Below, in pieces: positions 24,754-33,425 of a stretch of DNA of 46,134 nucleotides. Each line of letters opens with the position of its first letter. Position 1 is the first letter of the stretch. A program made the position numbers and the translations under genes. Below the pieces are notes generated by a model. It had not been told where the DNA came from, ran no database searches, and worked only from the letters and a program-made list of their open reading frames with translations. The stretch covers positions 1 through 46,134 of the forward strand of contig CASGAB010000008.1 in the NCBI GenBank assembly GCA_949299395.1, given 5' to 3'. The stretch comes from an uncultured bacterium. Lineage in GTDB: Bacteria; Bacillota_I; Bacilli_A; RFN20; CAG-826.

Positions 24754-24830
24754 TGGTGGGTGCTATAGGGATCGAACCTATGACCTTCTGTACGTCAAAC
24801 AGATGCTCTCCCAGCTGAGCTAAACACCCA
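24754..24830 (-). tRNA. tRNA-Val(GAC)
   Basis: A 77-nt cloverleaf on the minus strand: acceptor TGGGTGT/GCACCCA, anticodon stem TCTGT/ACAGA around TTGACGT (GAC), T loop TTCGATC, CCA encoded. It reads GUC and GUU. Confidence 0.95.
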
Positions 24831-24840
24831 ACGCTCAAAT

Positions 24841-24869
24841 AATATACCATTAGAATAATCTTAAATCAA
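24841..24869 (-). promoter_or_regulatory. Promoter of tRNA-Val
   Basis: On the minus strand TTGATT and TATATT are 17 nt apart, with the -10 box 10 nt before the tRNA. Confidence 0.65.
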
Positions 24870-24917
24870 GTTTTATTTCATATTTTAACTTAATTAATTT
24901 ATAATTTTATTTATCGT

Positions 24918-24993
24918 GCCGACTTAGCTTAGTTGGTAGAGCAACGCACTCGTAACGCGTAGGTCAAAGGTTCAAGTCCTTTAGTCGGCACCA
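24918..24993 (+). tRNA. tRNA-Thr(CGT)
   Basis: A 76-nt cloverleaf: acceptor GCCGACT/AGTCGGC, anticodon loop CTCGTAA (CGT), T loop TTCAAGT, CCA encoded. TATAAT lies at 24900-24905. A CGT anticodon serves ACG only, so other tRNA-Thr genes must exist elsewhere. Confidence 0.95.
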
Positions 24994-25008
24994 AAAAATA
25001 AAAAATAG

Positions 25009-25037
25009 CCCCAAAGTAATGATTATTTTGGGGTTTT
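25009..25037. terminator. Bidirectional terminator after tRNA-Thr and the lipoprotein gene
   Basis: CCCCAAA and TTTGGGG flank an imperfectly paired centre, with A-run on the left and TTTT on the right. Confidence 0.8.
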
Positions 25038-25043
25038 ATTTAT

Positions 25044-25708
25044 TTAACGAACTTTAGAATCGATATCAATATAAATATTTCCGTTATTATTACTTACATT
25101 AAGTTTTTTATTTCCGCTTTCTTTAAATGAAGTTAAGTTAGTTTCACCCTTTTTAATAGTTTTAGAAATAATATAATCATCATAAGATCCAATAATATTA
25201 CCTTCAATATTTCCGTTTTTATTTGTTAAATAAATATCTCCACTAGAAATAATATTATTAAGTTTTATATCACCATTATTATTTGTCAAATTTAAGGAAT
25301 TAAGTGATAAATCACTAATAGAAATTTTCTCATTAGAAGTAGTTAAACTTAAAGAAATAGATGATTCACTTGGAAGATAAAGATTAATAATTCGATACGT
25401 TAAATCTGGTTTTGTTTCGATAAATTCATACCATTTTTTATCATTTTCAATAGTTAAAGATAATTTATTATTAGTAATCGTTGAATTTAATTTAATTTAA
25501 TACTTTCACTTTCATAACCTTCAATTAATAAATCATCTTCGCTAGATGGTAATATATTAATTTCTCGATCTGTAACATCTATAGAGATAGTATTAATTTC
25601 ACTAGCAGTTATTTTTATTTCTTTTAACTTAAAATTTTCTGTTTTAGAACAACTTGATAATCCAATTAATGCTGGAATAATAATTGCAAAATAAATCTTT
25701 TTATTCAT
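25044..25708 (-). CDS. Phase-variable-looking lipoprotein with DUF4097-like repeats
   Basis: A surface lipoprotein of about 220 aa when joined. The signal peptide ends in lipobox LSSC (Cys about 20). Then come short beta-helical repeats with the pattern NNNGDIKL, NKNGNIEG, NNNGNIYIDI, as in DUF4097/adhesin-type beta-solenoids. The frame is broken by a 5-bp tandem repeat (ATTAA, three copies plus a partial, 25484-25501). With two copies the reading runs straight through ESIKLNSTITNNKLSLTIEN, and with three it hits TAA. AAAGGGG precedes the ATG. The gene faces a MerR-type regulator and has a MerR-type promoter. Ligand and role are unknown. Confidence 0.72.
25484..25501 (-). repeat. Pentanucleotide tandem repeat (ATTAA)3
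   Basis: Three full copies of ATTAA and a partial fourth on the coding strand, exactly where the lipoprotein gene loses frame. Loss of one copy (-5 nt) restores the frame. This is seen directly. Reversible slippage in vivo is inference. Confidence 0.8.
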
Positions 25709-25729
25709 AATTTTCCCCTTTCCTAGAAC

Positions 25730-25760
25730 ATTGTAAAGGTCTGTGTTACACTAATGTCAA
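25730..25760 (-). promoter_or_regulatory. MerR-type promoter of the lipoprotein gene
   Basis: On the minus strand -35 TTGACA and -10 TACAAT are separated by 19 nt, the long spacer typical of promoters that MerR-family activators untwist. The spacer contains the partial dyad GTGTAACAC. The divergent MerR gene begins 2 nt from the -35 box, so one site could serve both genes. Confidence 0.7.
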
Positions 25761-25761
25761 C

Positions 25762-26526
25762 ATGGAAAAATTATATTTAATTAATGAAGCCGCAAAACTT
25801 GCTGAAACAACCGCTGAAACTCTTAGATATTATGATAGGTTAAACTTAGTAAAATCGATTAAAGGCAAAAATGGATATAGATATTATAAAGAGGAGCAGA
25901 TTTTAATTTTAATTAATATTAAAAAGCTCCAACTTTTAGGTTTTTCTTTAAATGAAATTAGAGAAATTCTTTTTACTGAAGACTTAAAAGATTTAAATAA
26001 ATATTTAGATCTTGCGATTAAAAAATGTGATGAAGAAATAAAAAGATTAAAAGATACTAAAAAGATCATTTTAAGAGCTAAATCTCAATATCAAAAAGAA
26101 TCTAAAAATTACGATAATATTGGATTAATTGAATATAATGATAGATATGTATTACTTTCTCAATACTTAAAAGAAGATGAATTAACTAGTTTATATAATT
26201 ATCAAAAAAATTTTAAAGATGAAATTAACAGCGATATATCTAATTATGAATTTATTGATCAAGCTGGAATCTATTTAAATAAAACTAAAAAATCAATGTT
26301 TATTGAATGCATTAAATATAACACTAATAATTCACAAGTTAATCATTTAAAAAAGGGAAATTATTTGGTTTTAAGCGCAAATAAAGAAGATAAAGAAAAA
26401 GCTATTAATAATCTTAAAAATCTTTATTATCAAAAACACCATAAAGAGCCAAAAGAAATTATTATTTTAATTAAAGTTACAGGAATTTTATCCTGGAAAT
26501 ATCAAATTGAAATATTAGACGAATAA
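25762..26526 (+). CDS. MerR-family transcription regulator with effector-binding domain
   Basis: A 254-aa regulator. Residues 1-72 form the MerR winged helix (LINEAAKLAETTAETLRYYDRLNLV, GYRYYKEEQILILINIKKLQLLGFSLNEIREIL). About 78-115 form the dimerisation coiled coil. About 120-254 form a GyrI/BmrR-like ligand-binding domain, so a small hydrophobic or cationic compound is the likely signal. No metal-binding cysteines of MerR/CueR are present. A -10-like TACACT (25747-25752) ends 9 nt before the ATG, giving an almost leaderless mRNA. It probably controls the divergent lipoprotein gene and possibly itself. It converges on the ABC permease gene, 7 nt away. Confidence 0.88.
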   Translation: MEKLYLINEAAKLAETTAETLRYYDRLNLVKSIKGKNGYRYYKEEQILILINIKKLQLLGFSLNEIREILFTEDLKDLNKYLDLAIKKCDEEIKRLKDTKKIILRAKSQYQKESKNYDNIGLIEYNDRYVLLSQYLKEDELTSLYNYQKNFKDEINSDISNYEFIDQAGIYLNKTKKSMFIECIKYNTNNSQVNHLKKGNYLVLSANKEDKEKAINNLKNLYYQKHHKEPKEIIILIKVTGILSWKYQIEILDE

Positions 26527-26533
26527 ATATTTA

Positions 26534-29170
26534 TTAATCAACAGATTTTAAAACTTCATTCATCTTAATTTTTGTAATTTTTGGAATAAAGATAAGTGCA
26601 GTAATTGCAATGAAAATAATTACTAATCCAATTGTATATAAATAAGAATAATAGAAAATCGTTTCACCAAACATTAAACCTGGTGAAGAAATAGTTGAAA
26701 TAACAAATAAGTGGAGTAATACACCAAATCCTAAACCGATTAAAATAGCGATAACACTCATGAAAATAATCTCTTTAAAAATATAAAGTAAAGTTTCTTT
26801 TTTGGTATAGCCATTAACTCTTAAAGTAGCAATTTCTTTAACTCTTTCATCAATATTAATATCAACAAGATTATAAATAACAACAAAGATTAAAGCTCCA
26901 GCTAAAAGAACAACTAAAACTATAATTGAAGTTAAATTATCTAAAATGTTTTTATAAATATTTCTTGAAGCATAAGTAGTTGATAAAGACGTAATATTTT
27001 CATTTTCACTAATTCTTGAAGCAAAATCATCAAGGTCATCATCGCTTAAAGAAGAATCAATAAGTAATGAGTTAACTGATAATTCTTTAAATCTATTTTC
27101 GTAAACGTTTTTACCAATATAAACGTAGTTATTGATGTAATTAGAAGTAATTCCACTAATTCTTAAAGCAATATTGTTGTATTCATAAGTTGAAGCTGAA
27201 CTATTTAATTCAACTAAAGAAGGAGTGACGTTTATATAAATAAGATCACCAACCTTAAGTTTTAAATATTTTGAAATTTGTTTTGAAATAACTACTGAAT
27301 TATCATTAAATTCGACACTTTCATCAAAACCAACAAAACCATTTAAACTATCTGCTCCGCCCATTAAATAAACATCAACATCTTTATTTGGTTGATAGTG
27401 AGATGAATAGGTTGGGTGAATATTAACTTCGGCTTCATAATATAAACTCGAAATCTTATCAAAATCATCTTCATCAAATAATTTCTCAGCTTCTTCTAAA
27501 TTATCAGTAGTAGCGATGAAATCATATTTAATGATATTTGTATATTGCTCATTATTAATAGTTGATAATGAATCTTGTAAACCAAACGCAGTTAATAAAA
27601 TTCCAACACATCCTCCAATTCCAATAATCATCATGATTAAATTCTTTTTAAAAGTAAAAACATTTCTTAACATTGATTTTGTTTTAAATTTGATGTGTCT
27701 CCAGAAAAAAGCAATTCTTTCTAAAAGAATCTTTTTACCAGCTTTAGGAGCTTTTGGAATTAATAATGAAGCACTATTTTCTTTTAAAACACTATAAGAA
27801 ATGATTGTGACTGTTAAAACGATTAAGGCAATCATTACTAATGAGGAAATTAAAATGCCACCTAAATTAAATGTATAAACAATATTAGAGATGTTATATA
27901 AAGTCCCATACATATTAGCAATGACTGTAGGAAGAACAAATAAACCAACTGATAAACCTAAAATTGCGCCTAAAATTGATGTTAAAAGTCCATAAAATAA
28001 GTATTTATTATAAATTTTTAATCGACTATAACCTAAAGATTTTAAAGTACCAATTTGTCCACGATCTTTATTAACTAAACGTGTTATTGAAGTTATTGAA
28101 ACAAGTAAAGCAATACCATAGAAAAATATTGGAAAAACAGTTGAAAGCTGAATAACTTTATCAACATCGATATCAAAAGTGGAGTAACCTTGGTTTTCAT
28201 TTCTAGTTAAGATAAATGTCGACATGTTTAAATCTTCAATTGCTTGTTCAACTTGCTCTTTAAACATGTTTTTAAATTCATCCATTTCTTTAGCAATTGG
28301 AATGACGCTTTCTACTTGTTCATCGGTCCAATCAGGAAATAATTCTTTAATATATTCTCTAGCGTAATCAGTTAAAGCTTCATCAACCTCTTTTTCTATT
28401 TCTTCTTGAATATTGTGGTATTTAAAAGCGTCTTCTAAAAGAAGAGCAGAAGTTTCAACGATTTCATCAACTTTTTTATCTATAAATTCATCATATTCAT
28501 CATCAAATGTGGATTCGATGTCTTTATTTTTATAAAAAGAAATTTTGACTATAGTTGTATTTAAATAATCGCTATCTTCAGGTAAAAATTCACTATTAAG
28601 ATAAAAAATAGTATCAAGTTGGCCACTACCAATTAAAGTCGTTTCAGGGTTATGGGATAAATAAGCAGGATCTTCAACAATTCCAACAACTCGATAACTT
28701 TCATCATCAATTCTAATAACATCAGAAATTTCGGTATCATCACCAAAATAAGTTTTTAAAGCAACACATTCTTCGTTATTTCTTGGCATTCTGCCTTCAA
28801 TAATTTTCAATTCATCAATATTCGAATCAGAAAAATCTTTAGCAATTATTCTTCCTTCTTTTTTGATTCCGCCAACATAAACAAATTGGTCCATTTGGTA
28901 TGAACCTTCAACATATTTAATGTTGCTGACGTTTTCTCTTAAAATATCTTCGTAACTATCGCCAAAACCTATATTAGATTGAATGGAAACATCGTGAAAA
29001 TTTGTTTCATTGAAATAAGAATTAATAGTTTCTTTTAAATCTGGTCCACTTGATTGAAGGCCAACAATAAAACTAGTTCCTAAAAGAACAATAATTGTAA
29101 TAGCTAAAAGACGAGAAAAATTATCTTTTATTGATTTAAAAAGGTATTTTAAGTATGTTCCTTTTTTCAT
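26534..29170 (-). CDS. ABC transporter permease, FtsX/MacB superfamily
   Basis: A large membrane permease, 878 aa. It has an N-terminal helix (about 13-36), a big extracellular domain with an acidic helical part (about 40-335), then three helices of the first FtsX domain (SITSITRLVNKDRGQIGTLKSLGYSR). A second half follows with helix LIMMIIGIGGCVGILL, a second extracellular domain and three final helices containing VDINIDERVKEIATLRVNGYTKKE. I prefer the ATG at 29170 to an in-frame GTG 12 nt earlier that overlaps the ATPase gene. Such two-domain permeases with a MacB-type ATPase export lipids, peptides or lipoproteins, or sense antimicrobial peptides. The substrate is not evident. Confidence 0.9.
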   Translation of the reverse strand: MKKGTYLKYLFKSIKDNFSRLLAITIIVLLGTSFIVGLQSSGPDLKETINSYFNETNFHDVSIQSNIGFGDSYEDILRENVSNIKYVEGSYQMDQFVYVGGIKKEGRIIAKDFSDSNIDELKIIEGRMPRNNEECVALKTYFGDDTEISDVIRIDDESYRVVGIVEDPAYLSHNPETTLIGSGQLDTIFYLNSEFLPEDSDYLNTTIVKISFYKNKDIESTFDDEYDEFIDKKVDEIVETSALLLEDAFKYHNIQEEIEKEVDEALTDYAREYIKELFPDWTDEQVESVIPIAKEMDEFKNMFKEQVEQAIEDLNMSTFILTRNENQGYSTFDIDVDKVIQLSTVFPIFFYGIALLVSITSITRLVNKDRGQIGTLKSLGYSRLKIYNKYLFYGLLTSILGAILGLSVGLFVLPTVIANMYGTLYNISNIVYTFNLGGILISSLVMIALIVLTVTIISYSVLKENSASLLIPKAPKAGKKILLERIAFFWRHIKFKTKSMLRNVFTFKKNLIMMIIGIGGCVGILLTAFGLQDSLSTINNEQYTNIIKYDFIATTDNLEEAEKLFDEDDFDKISSLYYEAEVNIHPTYSSHYQPNKDVDVYLMGGADSLNGFVGFDESVEFNDNSVVISKQISKYLKLKVGDLIYINVTPSLVELNSSASTYEYNNIALRISGITSNYINNYVYIGKNVYENRFKELSVNSLLIDSSLSDDDLDDFASRISENENITSLSTTYASRNIYKNILDNLTSIIVLVVLLAGALIFVVIYNLVDINIDERVKEIATLRVNGYTKKETLLYIFKEIIFMSVIAILIGLGFGVLLHLFVISTISSPGLMFGETIFYYSYLYTIGLVIIFIAITALIFIPKITKIKMNEVLKSVD

Positions 29171-29175
29171 AATTT

Positions 29176-29931
29176 TTACCACTCAATTTCTTCAATAGGA
29201 GTAGGATGTTCGTTATATTCTTCGCTAACGATTGTTCCGTTTTTAATATGTAAAACATGGTCGGCCATCGCACATAAAGCAGTATTATGCGTAATTAAAA
29301 TGACTGTTTTTCCTTCTTTTTTACATAAATCATATAAAACTTTTAAAATCATTTTACCGGTTTCATAATCTAGGGCACCGGTTGGTTCATCACAAAGCAA
29401 TAACTTAGGATTTTTTGCTAAAGCTCTAGCAATTGAAACTCTTTGTTGTTCACCTCCACTAAGTTGAGAAGGGTAATTATCTTTTCTATTTTCTAACCCG
29501 ACAAGTTTTAAAGCATCAATACTTTTTAATGGATTTTTACAGATTTCTGTTGCGATTGAAATATTATCAATAGCAGTTAAATTAGCCATTAAATTATAAA
29601 ATTGGAAAACGAATCCGACGTGATTTCTTCTAAAGAAAGTAAGTTCTTTATCTTTATAAGAGGAGATATCTTCTCCATCAACAATAATGTTTCCGCTGGA
29701 AAGTGTATCCATTCCTCCTAAAAGATTTAATAAAGTGGTTTTTCCAGATCCACTAGGTCCAACAATGATAGTAAAATTATTTCTTTTAATATTAAAAGAA
29801 AGATGGTCGTTAGCTTTAATTTCTTCACTACCTACCTTATATATTTTTGATACGTTTTTAAATTCAACCAATGTCTCACTTAATTCTTTTGGTTGTTCGT
29901 TATTTGTTTTTAATTTTTTGTTTCTTTTCAT
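29176..29931 (-). CDS. ABC transporter ATPase, LolD/MacB type
   Basis: A 251-aa cytoplasmic ATPase. It has a Lys-rich N-terminal extension, then Walker [11 protein letters not shown] (about 58), the Q-loop VFQFYNL, the signature LSGGEQQR, Walker [13 protein letters not shown] and the switch His in LITHNTAL. The [15 protein letters not shown] stretch and LSGGEQQRV are typical of the MacB/LolD branch that works with FtsX-type permeases. The permease gene begins 5 nt after its stop, so the two form one operon read leftwards. Confidence 0.94.
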   Translation of the reverse strand: MKRNKKLKTNNEQPKELSETLVEFKNVSKIYKVGSEEIKANDHLSFNIKRNNFTIIVGPSGSGKTTLLNLLGGMDTLSSGNIIVDGEDISSYKDKELTFFRRNHVGFVFQFYNLMANLTAIDNISIATEICKNPLKSIDALKLVGLENRKDNYPSQLSGGEQQRVSIARALAKNPKLLLCDEPTGALDYETGKMILKVLYDLCKKEGKTVILITHNTALCAMADHVLHIKNGTIVSEEYNEHPTPIEEIEW

Positions 29932-30301
29932 GCTTTCATTTTAACAACGTTTTTTAAATCCCGGTATCTATTCAAAGTAGATAAATCTAGTTATTAAAAC
30001 TAGATTAATTAGTTTTTCATTGACTTTATGTGCACGTTTTCTAAAAACAATGTATAAAAAGTTGAGAAAATCAAAAAAATATGAAGATTATCGCTATTTT
30101 GAAATGTCGATTTTTAATGACGTCTGTTATCTAAAAGATTTTTATTAAACTTTCTTTACCAAGTGATGTTGAAATAAATTTGTTAAATGTATATATTTAT
30201 TAAGGATATTCTCGTTTTTAAAGCGAGTTAGAAAGAAGTTAAATTAAAATGAGCAAATAAAAACTTACTTGATTCAATCTTATAATTAGGAGGTTTTTAA
30301 T
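29932..30301. other. Long divergent intergenic region before the ABC-F gene
   Basis: 370 nt without a convincing gene. It holds the starts of two divergent genes, an inverted repeat (ATCTAGTT / AACTAGAT, about 29986-30005), a possible 32-codon frame at 30050-30148 with no ribosome site, a weak CTCG/CGAG hairpin near 30213-30229, and a 3-codon frame ATG AGC AAA TAA at 30249-30260. Long leaders with tiny frames are known before antibiotic-responsive ABC-F genes. Whether this is one is open. Confidence 0.4.
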
Positions 30302-31855
30302 ATGCTTATTGTAAATAATTTAACTTTAATTAATAAAAAAGATTTAAGAATATTAGTAAAAGATTTCTCTTTTACTTTAAATAAAAACGATAAAATTGGC
30401 TTAATCGGAGAAGAAGGAAATGGAAAGTCCTCTTTTATGCTTGCTTTATATAAGGAAGAAGAAGCTAGTAAATATTTAGAAATTAAAGGGGAAATAAATA
30501 TTAAAAATGAGAAGATTGGTTATCTTCCTCAATTTTTAGATGAAACAAAACTCAATTTATCTTTAAACGAATATTTAAATGAAATAATTGATTATTCTTC
30601 TTTAGATTACACACTTTTTTATAAACTTATTGATCAATTAGGAATTGATGAAACTAAGTTAAATGATAATAACTTTAAAATTAAATCTTTAAGTGGTGGA
30701 GAACGAATAAAATTTTTATTATTTTCAGTTTTAATCAATGAACCAACTATTTTATTGTTAGATGAGCCTAGTAATGATTTAGATATTTCTTCATTAAAAA
30801 TATTAGAAAATCTAATAAATTCTTTATCAATTCCTGTTATATTCATTTCTCATGATGAAAATTTATTATCAAATTGTACAAATAGAATCACTCATTTTGA
30901 GTCATTAAAATCAAAAAGTGAACCATGAACTACTTTAAGAAATTTATCTTATAAAGAATATAAAAAAGAACGACTTTCTTTTTTAGATAGAAATATTCAG
31001 CTTGTTAATAAAGATAAAGAGAATTTCGATAAAAAGATGGAAAAATATCGTCGAGTTTATGATAGTGTTGACTATGCCTTAAATACTGTTTCTCGTCAAT
31101 GCCCTAGTGAAACAAAAAACTTAAAAGATAAGATGCATGCGGTTAAATCTATTGAAAAAAGACTAGATAAAGAAAAAGAAAATTTAACTAAAAAGTTTGA
31201 AGTTGAAGATCCAATAATTTTAAAGTTTAATAATGAAAAGGATTTAATACCACCTTCTAAAATCATTTTAGATTTAGAATTAGAAAACTTAAAAATTAAT
31301 GAAAATATATTAATCGATAAGCCAATTAATTTATTCATTAAAGGTCCAGAAAAAATCGCAATTATTGGAGATAACGGCGTAGGTAAAACCACTTTATTAA
31401 AGATAATTTATGAAAAAATAAAAGAAAAAGACTTTAAAATTGGCTATATGTCTCAAAATTATGAAGACTTACTTTTAAGCTATAAATCACCTTTAAAATA
31501 TTTAACTAAATCTTATAAAAAAGAAGAACTAGATAAAGTCTATACTTATTTAGGTAGTTTAAAATTTAAAAAAGAAGAAATGGATCGAGAAATTTCATCT
31601 TTAAGTGGTGGAGAAAAAGCTAAAATATTTTATTCAAAAATGGTTTTAGATAACGATGAAATTTTAATTTTAGATGAACCAACTAGAAATATTTCACCAT
31701 TTTCTCTTGATTCATTTATTGAAGCTTTAAATTCATATAAAGGAGCAATAATTGCAATTTCTCATGACCGTAAATTTATTAAAAATGTTTTTGATAAAAT
31801 TTATTTATTAACTAAAAACGGATTAAAAGAAATAGTTAAAGAAGAAATAGAATAA
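30302..31855 (+). CDS. ABC-F family ATPase with an in-frame TGA
   Basis: A soluble twin-ATPase protein of 517 aa, acting at the ribosome by family analogy (translation factor or antibiotic protection). Domain 1 has Walker A GEEGNGKSS (about 38), LSGGER and LLLDEPSNDLD. A basic linker (about 205-290) contains KYRRVYDSVDYALNTVSRQ and KKMHAVKS-like KDKMHAVKS. Domain 2 has GDNGVGKTTLL, LSGGEKAK and LILDEPTRNISP. AGGAGG precedes the ATG. A TGA at 30926-30928 falls in the linker (KSEP-x-TTLRNLSYKEYKKERL) and the same frame continues on both sides without any other lesion. Read as Trp the protein is whole. Confidence 0.85.
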
Positions 31856-31934
31856 TTATTAAAAAAGTAGTATATTAAATAGCAATGAAAAGAATTATTT
31901 ATTTTTTGAAAAAATAACTATTTATAACAAGAAA

Positions 31935-31966
31935 AATATCAAAGCGCTGTCTTTGATATTTTTTTT
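31935..31966 (+). terminator. Terminator between the ABC-F gene and upp
   Basis: AATATCAAAG and CTTTGATATT form a 10-bp stem around CGCTGT, followed by TTTTTT. It lies 40 nt upstream of upp, so it may end the ABC-F transcript or act as an attenuator in the upp leader. Confidence 0.85.
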
Positions 31967-32005
31967 AAAAATAAATAAATCTTAAGAAAAAGGAGATAAA
32001 AAGAT

Positions 32006-32632
32006 ATGTTACATTTAGTTGATCACCCACTTATTACAATGAAACTCAATAAAATGAGAGATGAAAAAACCAATACAAAGGATTTTAGAACTTTACTTGA
32101 TGAAATCGCTTCATTAATGACTTATGAAGTTTATAAAGATTTAAAAGTTGTTCCTACCGGTAAAAAAATTACTACACCTACAGGAGTTACAATCGACAAA
32201 TTAGGTTTAGAATATTCTCTTGTTGTTGTTCCTATTTTAAGAGCAGGAATTGGAATGAGTAATGGTGTTATTAATATGCTTCCTACTGCAAGAATTGGTC
32301 ATATTGGTATGTATCGAAATGAAGAAACATTAGAACCAGTTGAATATTTTTGTAAATTACCTCATGTAGAAAATCCACTTGTTTTAGTTTGTGATCCAAT
32401 GCTTGCAACTGGTGGAAGTGCTTGTGATGCAATCTCTTTAATTAAAAAAAGAGGATATCAAAATATCCGTTTACTCTGTTTAGTTGGCGCTCCAGAAGGT
32501 GTTAAAAAAGTAACTGAAACTCATCCAGATGTTGATATTTATCTTTGTGCATTAGATGAAAAATTAAATGAAAAAGGTTATATCATTCCAGGCTTAGGTG
32601 ATGCTGGAGATAGAATCTTTGGTACTTATTAA
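32006..32632 (+). CDS. upp: Uracil phosphoribosyltransferase
   Basis: It converts uracil and PRPP to UMP in pyrimidine salvage. The protein is 208 aa, the standard length. Family marks include HPLITMKLNKMRD near the start, VVVPILRAGIGMSNG, the PRPP-binding VCDPMLATGGSACDAI (about 130), CLVGAPEGV and the C-terminal uracil-binding YIIPGLGDAGDRIFGT. AAGGAGAT lies 10 nt before the ATG. The gene stands alone between a terminator and the convergent sirtuin gene, whose stop is 3 nt away. Confidence 0.97.
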   Translation: MLHLVDHPLITMKLNKMRDEKTNTKDFRTLLDEIASLMTYEVYKDLKVVPTGKKITTPTGVTIDKLGLEYSLVVVPILRAGIGMSNGVINMLPTARIGHIGMYRNEETLEPVEYFCKLPHVENPLVLVCDPMLATGGSACDAISLIKKRGYQNIRLLCLVGAPEGVKKVTETHPDVDIYLCALDEKLNEKGYIIPGLGDAGDRIFGTY

Positions 32633-32635
32633 AAT

Positions 32636-33382
32636 TTAATCATTATATATTTCATCAACTAATTTAAAAGTTTCGCCAATTGGAAGGTTGATTTCTTCTT
32701 TTATATCTCGATTTATTCCTAGTTTTTCTTTATTAATTACAAAAATATTATCTCCGAAGAAGTAGTTAATAAAAGAAGAAGCTGGATAAACATTTAAAGA
32801 AGTTCCTCCAATTATTAATAAATCAGCACTTTGAAGGGCAATTAAAGCTTTTGTAATTACATTTGTATCTAATCCTTCTTCATATAAAACTACATCCGGT
32901 TTAATAGTTCCTCCACAATGTGGACAAGTAGGAATATTATCCATTTTTAAAATGTCTTCAAGTGAATATAATCTTGCACAATTTTCACAATAATTTCTTT
33001 TTATCGAGCCATGAAGTTCAATAACATTTTTACTTCCAGCTTCTTGATGTAAATCATCAATATTTTGAGTGATAATTGTTACTTTTTTATGATATTCATT
33101 TTCAAGTTTGGCTAAAAATTTATGAGCAAAATTAGGTTTTGCTTCGGTATTTATCATGAATTCTCGATAAAATTTAAAGAAAATATCACGATTATATTCA
33201 TAATAAGTATGTGAAAGAATGGTTTCATAAGCAACGCCATATTTACTCTTTAAATTATATAAACCATCTTTACTTCTAAAGTCTTTAATGCCGCTTTCTG
33301 TAGAAACTCCAGCTCCACCAAAAAAGACGATTTCTTTAGCATTTTTTATCGAATTTTTTAATTTAATAATTTTTTCATCCAT
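32636..33382 (-). CDS. NAD-dependent protein deacylase, Sir2 family
   Basis: A sirtuin of 248 aa. It has the NAD-binding GAGVSTESGIKDFRS (about 23-37), TQNIDDLHQEAGS, the catalytic His in ELHGSIKRNYC, and a zinc ribbon C-x2-C...C-x2-C (CENC and CPHC). GGTSLNVYPASSF is near the end. It removes acyl groups from lysines with consumption of NAD. The usual symbol would be cobB/srtN, but the exact acyl preference cannot be told. Its promoter region is shared with the divergent cation transporter gene. Confidence 0.94.
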   Translation of the reverse strand: MDEKIIKLKNSIKNAKEIVFFGGAGVSTESGIKDFRSKDGLYNLKSKYGVAYETILSHTYYEYNRDIFFKFYREFMINTEAKPNFAHKFLAKLENEYHKKVTIITQNIDDLHQEAGSKNVIELHGSIKRNYCENCARLYSLEDILKMDNIPTCPHCGGTIKPDVVLYEEGLDTNVITKALIALQSADLLIIGGTSLNVYPASSFINYFFGDNIFVINKEKLGINRDIKEEINLPIGETFKLVDEIYND

Positions 33383-33425
33383 ATCTACTAATTATTATAG
33401 TTTTAAATTATAATTATTTGAAGTT
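33383..33425. promoter_or_regulatory. Compact divergent promoters of sirtuin and CDF genes
   Basis: Only 43 nt separate the two start codons. TATAAT on the plus strand (33409-33414) ends 11 nt before the CDF ATG. TATAAT on the minus strand (complement at 33394-33399) ends 11 nt before the sirtuin ATG. Neither gene has a clear ribosome site, so both mRNAs should have leaders of only a few nucleotides. Confidence 0.55.

Noticed and set aside
25009-25037. CRISPR or other repeat array in the tRNA-rich region
   Set aside because: The repeats seen are terminator hairpins and tRNA arms. No regularly spaced direct repeats exist anywhere in the window.
30050-30148. 32-aa frame upstream of the ABC-F gene as a real small gene
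   Set aside because: No ribosome site, no good promoter spacing and no recognisable product. Kept only as a note in the intergenic entry.
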